Shown here: one piece after another, positions 60,633 to 64,000 of the stretch
Position numbering within the stretch: position 1 is the first letter of the stretch
Layout of the letters: each line of letters begins with the position of its first letter
Program-made: the position numbers and the translations under genes
Notes under the pieces: model-generated
Seen by the model: only the letters and a program-made list of their open reading frames with translations
Database searches by the model: none
Told to the model about the DNA's origin: nothing
Assembly: GCA_963851245.1 (NCBI GenBank)
Contig: CAWKOH010000015.1
Coordinates: 1 to 64,000 of the forward strand
Origin: CAWKOH01 sp963851245
Lineage (GTDB): Bacteria > Actinomycetota > Acidimicrobiia > Acidimicrobiales > Palsa-688
Reading direction: 5' to 3'
DNA length: 64,000 nt

Positions 60633-62699
60633 TCAGAGGTGCGGACCGGGGCGAGATCCTCCGGCACCGACGAGGTCAGGCTTGGCGCGGCGCACGCGCG
60701 TGTGGCGAGCGGCGATCAGAAGCTGATGGCGTAGCTCGACTGTTGGCTCGCGATTTCCGTAGGCGCTCGCCACGACATGCGAAGCCAGGATCTGGAGCTG
60801 ACCGCCGTCGCCGCAGAGTTCGTCGAGGGCGCCCGCGTATTCAGTGAACGTCTCGGACGGGCGACGGGGACGGCCCGCTTTCTTGCCCGCCCGCTCCACG
60901 TCACGAGTGACCCGCTCGACCCAGTTGGCCGGGCGCGAGCGATGCCAGCGGACGAGGCTGGCGATAGCAGCGAGAATCAGCAACGCGGCTCCGACAGGGA
61001 CGTACGGCACCCTCTCTAGCGCCCGGCCCATGTCGCCTAAGGCGGTGGCGCCCGGGGAGGGATTCGAGAGCGGAACCACAGCGGTCGGGTCGAAACTCTG
61101 CCAGCCGTAGCCGGGGAACCACACCTGAACCCAGGCGTGGGCGTCGTCCGCCTGGACTTCGTACAGGTCGGTCAAAGGGTTGTAGGGTCCGGGCACGTAA
61201 CCGACGGTTTCGCGAACCGGGATCCCCAGCGTCCTGAGCATGACTGCCAGTGAGGTCGAGATCTGCTCGCAGAACCCGACCCGGTTGCCGAACAGGAACT
61301 CGTCGACCGTGTCGGTGCCCTTCGGAAGGGGCGGGATGTCGGTCGAGTAGTGGGTATTGGCACCAATCCATGAGATGAGTGACTCGACGCGGTCATAGGT
61401 ACTGCTGTCGCCGGCGGTGATCGTCTCGGCCAGAGCCTTCACCTCCTGGTAAGAGTGGGGGAGCTGGGTGTACTCCCTCATCTCTGCGGGACTGAGGCCG
61501 TCCTCGCCGCCCACCTGTCTCAACTCGTTCGGGGCCGATGCGCTCACCTGGGAATCAACCGTGTACACGGCCCCCTTGCCGACACCGACCGGAGACACCA
61601 GGGTTCCGTCGTCCGAATAGAAGAGGGTCGAAGAGGGGAACCAGACCTCAGAGGCGGTCTGGGCGTGGAAGACCAGGTCCGCGGTGGAGGTGTTGACGAA
61701 AAAAGTCTGCAGATCAGACCGCTGGTTGGTGCCATTGCTGTCTGGGGTGGGGACGACGAAAGGCGAGCCACCTGGTATGGACCGCGACGAGCTGGCGGTG
61801 TTCGTCCAGCTCTGCCCGTCCCAGGTGTTGAAGGTCTCGCCCACCCAGTAGGAGGGGCGCTCGGCGCGGACCCACATGACCACCGCATGTCCGAGCCTGC
61901 CCCGCAAGGCGGTGTCGAGGCTATTGGCAAAGCCGAGGTAGCCACCGACGCGCGTTGGCCCCGACGGCGCCCCGGCTTTGGACAGCTCGGCGGGCTGGCC
62001 CCCGTCGCCCGCCAACGCACCTGGCACGGCGACGGGGCCGCCGGCACCCGGCCGGGAAAGGAAGTTGACCCTTACTCCGACGGTCGGCGCCGGAAGCAGC
62101 AGGAAAATTCCCGTCGCGGCGAGGGTGACTGCTCCGAGAGCGGTGCCGAGGCCGGGGGCCGACACTCGCCCTCCTCCGCTGGCCGATGCCCACATCTCGA
62201 TCAGAGCCCAGAGCCCGAATGCCAACCAGAGCACGGCATACCAGCCGTAGGAGAGATCGATGGCTTGGGCGGCCCCCACAGCCATGAGACCGGCCGAGGC
62301 GCCTAGCGAGAACATCAGGTCACGGCGGGCCGGCACGTGGAAGGAGTGCACCACCTGAATGGCGATGAACAGAACCGTGAGGGGGTCCTCGACCGCGGTG
62401 ATATCGGAAGGGGGACTGGCGGTGACGGCATGGAAGAACCAGATCACGGCGGCCACGGCCCCCATGGCTACGAGCACCTTGACCAATCCGGGCGGCCGGT
62501 TGCGTGTGAAGTAGGAGAACGTCATGCCGAGCGGAACGAGGAGCATGGCGACTCCCGCCAGGCCCCTCGATACCTCGCTCACAGACGCGCTGGCGGCAAT
62601 GGCCACCAGCACCGTTCCGGTGCAGGCGACGCGGAAGCGGACCGAGTCCTCGGGCTCTTTGGCCTCGTTGGCTCGACGGATGGCCTCGACCCACGTCAT
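60633..62699 (-). CDS. TgpA-family transglutaminase-like membrane protein
   Basis: A 688-residue protein with a multi-helix N-terminal domain (about residues 25-210: VLVAIAASASV, AGVAMLLVPLGM, VLVAMGAVAAVIWFF, YAVLWLAFGLWALIEMW), an external transglutaminase core (about 400-520) with the Cys in VGFCEQISTSLAVML, His in DDAHAWVQVWFP and Asp in QSFDPT, a further membrane segment (VPVGAALLILAAIASLV) and a C-terminal DUF4129-type tail. The triad is complete, so it may act on peptidoglycan or proteins outside the cell. It overlaps the DUF58 gene by 4 bp. Confidence 0.92.
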   Translation of the reverse strand: MTWVEAIRRANEAKEPEDSVRFRVACTGTVLVAIAASASVSEVSRGLAGVAMLLVPLGMTFSYFTRNRPPGLVKVLVAMGAVAAVIWFFHAVTASPPSDITAVEDPLTVLFIAIQVVHSFHVPARRDLMFSLGASAGLMAVGAAQAIDLSYGWYAVLWLAFGLWALIEMWASASGGGRVSAPGLGTALGAVTLAATGIFLLLPAPTVGVRVNFLSRPGAGGPVAVPGALAGDGGQPAELSKAGAPSGPTRVGGYLGFANSLDTALRGRLGHAVVMWVRAERPSYWVGETFNTWDGQSWTNTASSSRSIPGGSPFVVPTPDSNGTNQRSDLQTFFVNTSTADLVFHAQTASEVWFPSSTLFYSDDGTLVSPVGVGKGAVYTVDSQVSASAPNELRQVGGEDGLSPAEMREYTQLPHSYQEVKALAETITAGDSSTYDRVESLISWIGANTHYSTDIPPLPKGTDTVDEFLFGNRVGFCEQISTSLAVMLRTLGIPVRETVGYVPGPYNPLTDLYEVQADDAHAWVQVWFPGYGWQSFDPTAVVPLSNPSPGATALGDMGRALERVPYVPVGAALLILAAIASLVRWHRSRPANWVERVTRDVERAGKKAGRPRRPSETFTEYAGALDELCGDGGQLQILASHVVASAYGNREPTVELRHQLLIAARHTRVRRAKPDLVGAGGSRPGPHL

Positions 62700-63628
62700 G
62701 CGGATACCTCGACCCCAACCGGCTCTCCGTTCGCTCCCGTGTGAGTCTGAGTCGCAACGGCCCGAGCCAGTCTGCGCCCGGCCTGCCGCCGGTCTTCCAC
62801 CGGCGCTACCAGCGGTCCAGACGTCTCAGTGGTACCCAGCAGCACCGGGAGACCACGATCGAGGAACAGGACGATGGTGCCGAGGGCTTTCTCCGAGATC
62901 CGCTCGGCCTCCTCGGCGTCGGCCGGCAGTGACACGGTCAGGGTGACCGGCTCGGCCATTGGGCGCTCCAGCTCGCGCACCATCAGCTCACCGGTGTGAG
63001 CCGTGGCCGGCCAGTGCACGTAGCGACGGTTGTCCCCGGAGCGGTAGGGGCGAACGCCCCGAGGGTCGCCCGTGCTGTCCGGCGCTCTAGGGGCGTTGTC
63101 GCCGGCCCGGTCTCGATCGTGGATTTCCACAGTCACGGGACGCCCGAGGCGGGGCGCCACGTGCAGAGTTGAGGGCAGTGTCAGCGAGGTGCGCCGGACC
63201 CACCACTGAAGGCCGAAGGGCGCGGCCGTGGCGATCTCTACCGAGATGTGGTCGTACACGCCCCGGTGCTGAGGTAGCAGCGGGAGCACGGCCTCGGTGG
63301 ATGCGCGGCCCCGCACCGGACCGGCGAACTGCTTCGGCCCGTGCGGCTCGAGGACGAGAAGCCTCACCCGGCTGGACGCCTCGACTGTCAGTTCTACCGG
63401 CATTCCCGCCGTGGCATCGCCCGGTGCCGTAGTGATGCGAACCCGGGCCCGGGCCAGAACGACGGCTGGTCCGACCAATCCGATGAGGAGGACGCCGAAG
63501 ACGACATCCCCGATGGCCTGGACCCAACCTGACCCGCTGTTGTGCGCGACCAGCCACCATGTGCCGAGGATCGCTGCCCCTACTCCTAGCGGCGACAGAG
63601 GCCGACCCGGCCTCGGGCAGCCGGTCAT
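62696..63628 (-). CDS. DUF58-domain protein
   Basis: A 310-residue protein with two N-terminal membrane segments (LGVGAAILGTWWLV, DVVFGVLLIGLVGPAVVLA), a beta domain (about 65-185) and the DUF58 motif DPRGVRPYRSGDNRRYVHWPATAHTGELMVRELE near residues 190-225, then a vWA-like end. Such proteins work with MoxR ATPases in complex maturation or envelope stress. It overlaps both neighbours by 4 bp. Confidence 0.92.
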   Translation of the reverse strand: MTGCPRPGRPLSPLGVGAAILGTWWLVAHNSGSGWVQAIGDVVFGVLLIGLVGPAVVLARARVRITTAPGDATAGMPVELTVEASSRVRLLVLEPHGPKQFAGPVRGRASTEAVLPLLPQHRGVYDHISVEIATAAPFGLQWWVRRTSLTLPSTLHVAPRLGRPVTVEIHDRDRAGDNAPRAPDSTGDPRGVRPYRSGDNRRYVHWPATAHTGELMVRELERPMAEPVTLTVSLPADAEEAERISEKALGTIVLFLDRGLPVLLGTTETSGPLVAPVEDRRQAGRRLARAVATQTHTGANGEPVGVEVSA

Positions 63629-64000
63629 GGTCGAGGGGCGGGCGTGGCCTCGAGCAGACTCTCGACGACGCGAGCCGCTCGGCTCACGGATCCCTCGGTT
63701 TCGTCGGTCACCAGCCTATGGGCGAGGCAACCGACAGCCACTGCTTTGACGTCGTCCGGTGTGACGAAGTCGCGCCGGGCCAGAATGGCCTGTGCCTGAG
63801 CGGACCGTATGAGCCAGATGGCGGCCCGGGGACTGGCTCCCAGCCGGACTCCCGGGGCAGTCCGGCTGGCCCGGCAGAGGCTGACGGCGTATTCGGCGAT
63901 GGCTGGACTGACCGGAACCGATTCGGTCGCCCGCTGGGCCGCCAGCCAACCCTGCGGGGTGGTGATCGAGCGCAGGCCACCCAAAGCGAACTTGCCCCCC
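63625..64000 (-). CDS. MoxR-family AAA ATPase, C-terminal part
   Basis: The visible 125 residues are the C-terminal lid of a MoxR ATPase: SPAIAEYAVSLCRASRTAPGVRLGASPRAAIWLIRSAQAQAILARRDFVTPDDVKAVAVGCLAHRLV. The gene continues past 64000. The Walker motifs are outside the window. Its stop overlaps the DUF58 start by 4 bp, so moxR-DUF58-tgpA is one operon. Confidence 0.88.
   Translation of the reverse strand, partial: GGKFALGGLRSITTPQGWLAAQRATESVPVSPAIAEYAVSLCRASRTAPGVRLGASPRAAIWLIRSAQAQAILARRDFVTPDDVKAVAVGCLAHRLVTDETEGSVSRAARVVESLLEATPAPRP

Overview
The window is high-GC DNA with dense gene packing, many GTG starts and frequent 4-bp ATGA/GTGA stop-start overlaps. It encodes a mycofactocin cluster, ergothioneine genes (egtB, egtD), two luciferase-like (F420-type) oxidoreductases, a TgpA/DUF58/MoxR operon and many acyl-CoA enzymes. 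Together these point to an actinobacterium. An acidimicrobial-type lineage is my inference, not something the sequence proves. At least five genes carry single-base frameshifts, several in homopolymer runs, which suggests an assembly with residual indel errors.

Layout. 1-6.6 kb (minus strand): a TPP riboswitch, then thiG-thiH, and only 16 bp later mftA-mftB-mftC-mftE-SDR-mftF, running off the left edge. mftD is absent from the usual place and mftF is broken in several frames. 6.6-13.1 kb (plus): lpdA, an E2 acyltransferase, a single LipB-LipA reading frame, an M24 peptidase and an SDR; this is a lipoate-dependent dehydrogenase block. 13.1-16.3 kb: a lipoprotein phosphoesterase, then a 410-bp regulatory spacer with repeats and palindromes, then a three-gene operon (small basic protein, RHH regulator, DUF4097 repeat protein). 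16.4-26.1 kb: a nucleotidyltransferase-GNAT fusion, an ABC exporter with a cyclic-nucleotide-binding domain, an MFS pump, a phasin-like protein, an acyl-CoA ligase, an XRE regulator, a CMD protein, and DUF4388 and DUF4115 proteins.

26-37 kb: metH, a ceramidase, PduO-type adenosyltransferase, leucyl aminopeptidase, the TldE/TldD pair and greA. 37.2-43.2 kb: a leader-peptide attenuator with Ile-rich codons precedes leuB-ilvE-cimA, which fits isoleucine synthesis through citramalate; a hypothetical protein and an acyl-CoA synthetase follow with overlaps. 43.2-60.6 kb: fabD, acyl-CoA dehydrogenase, P450, an acetoacetate-decarboxylase-like protein, two LLM oxidoreductases, egtB-egtD, a thiolase/DUF35/CoA-transferase/GHMP-kinase run, enoyl-CoA hydratase, an ABC pair with an oxidoreductase, and a ketopantoate-reductase-like protein. 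60.6-64 kb: the tgpA, DUF58 and moxR operon, cut by the right edge.

The most interesting points are the mycofactocin operon placed directly downstream of riboswitch-controlled thiGH, the LipB-LipA fusion, the Ile-codon attenuator of the citramalate operon, and the operator-like repeats around the RHH/DUF4097 operon. I found no rRNA, tRNA, CRISPR array or insertion sequence.
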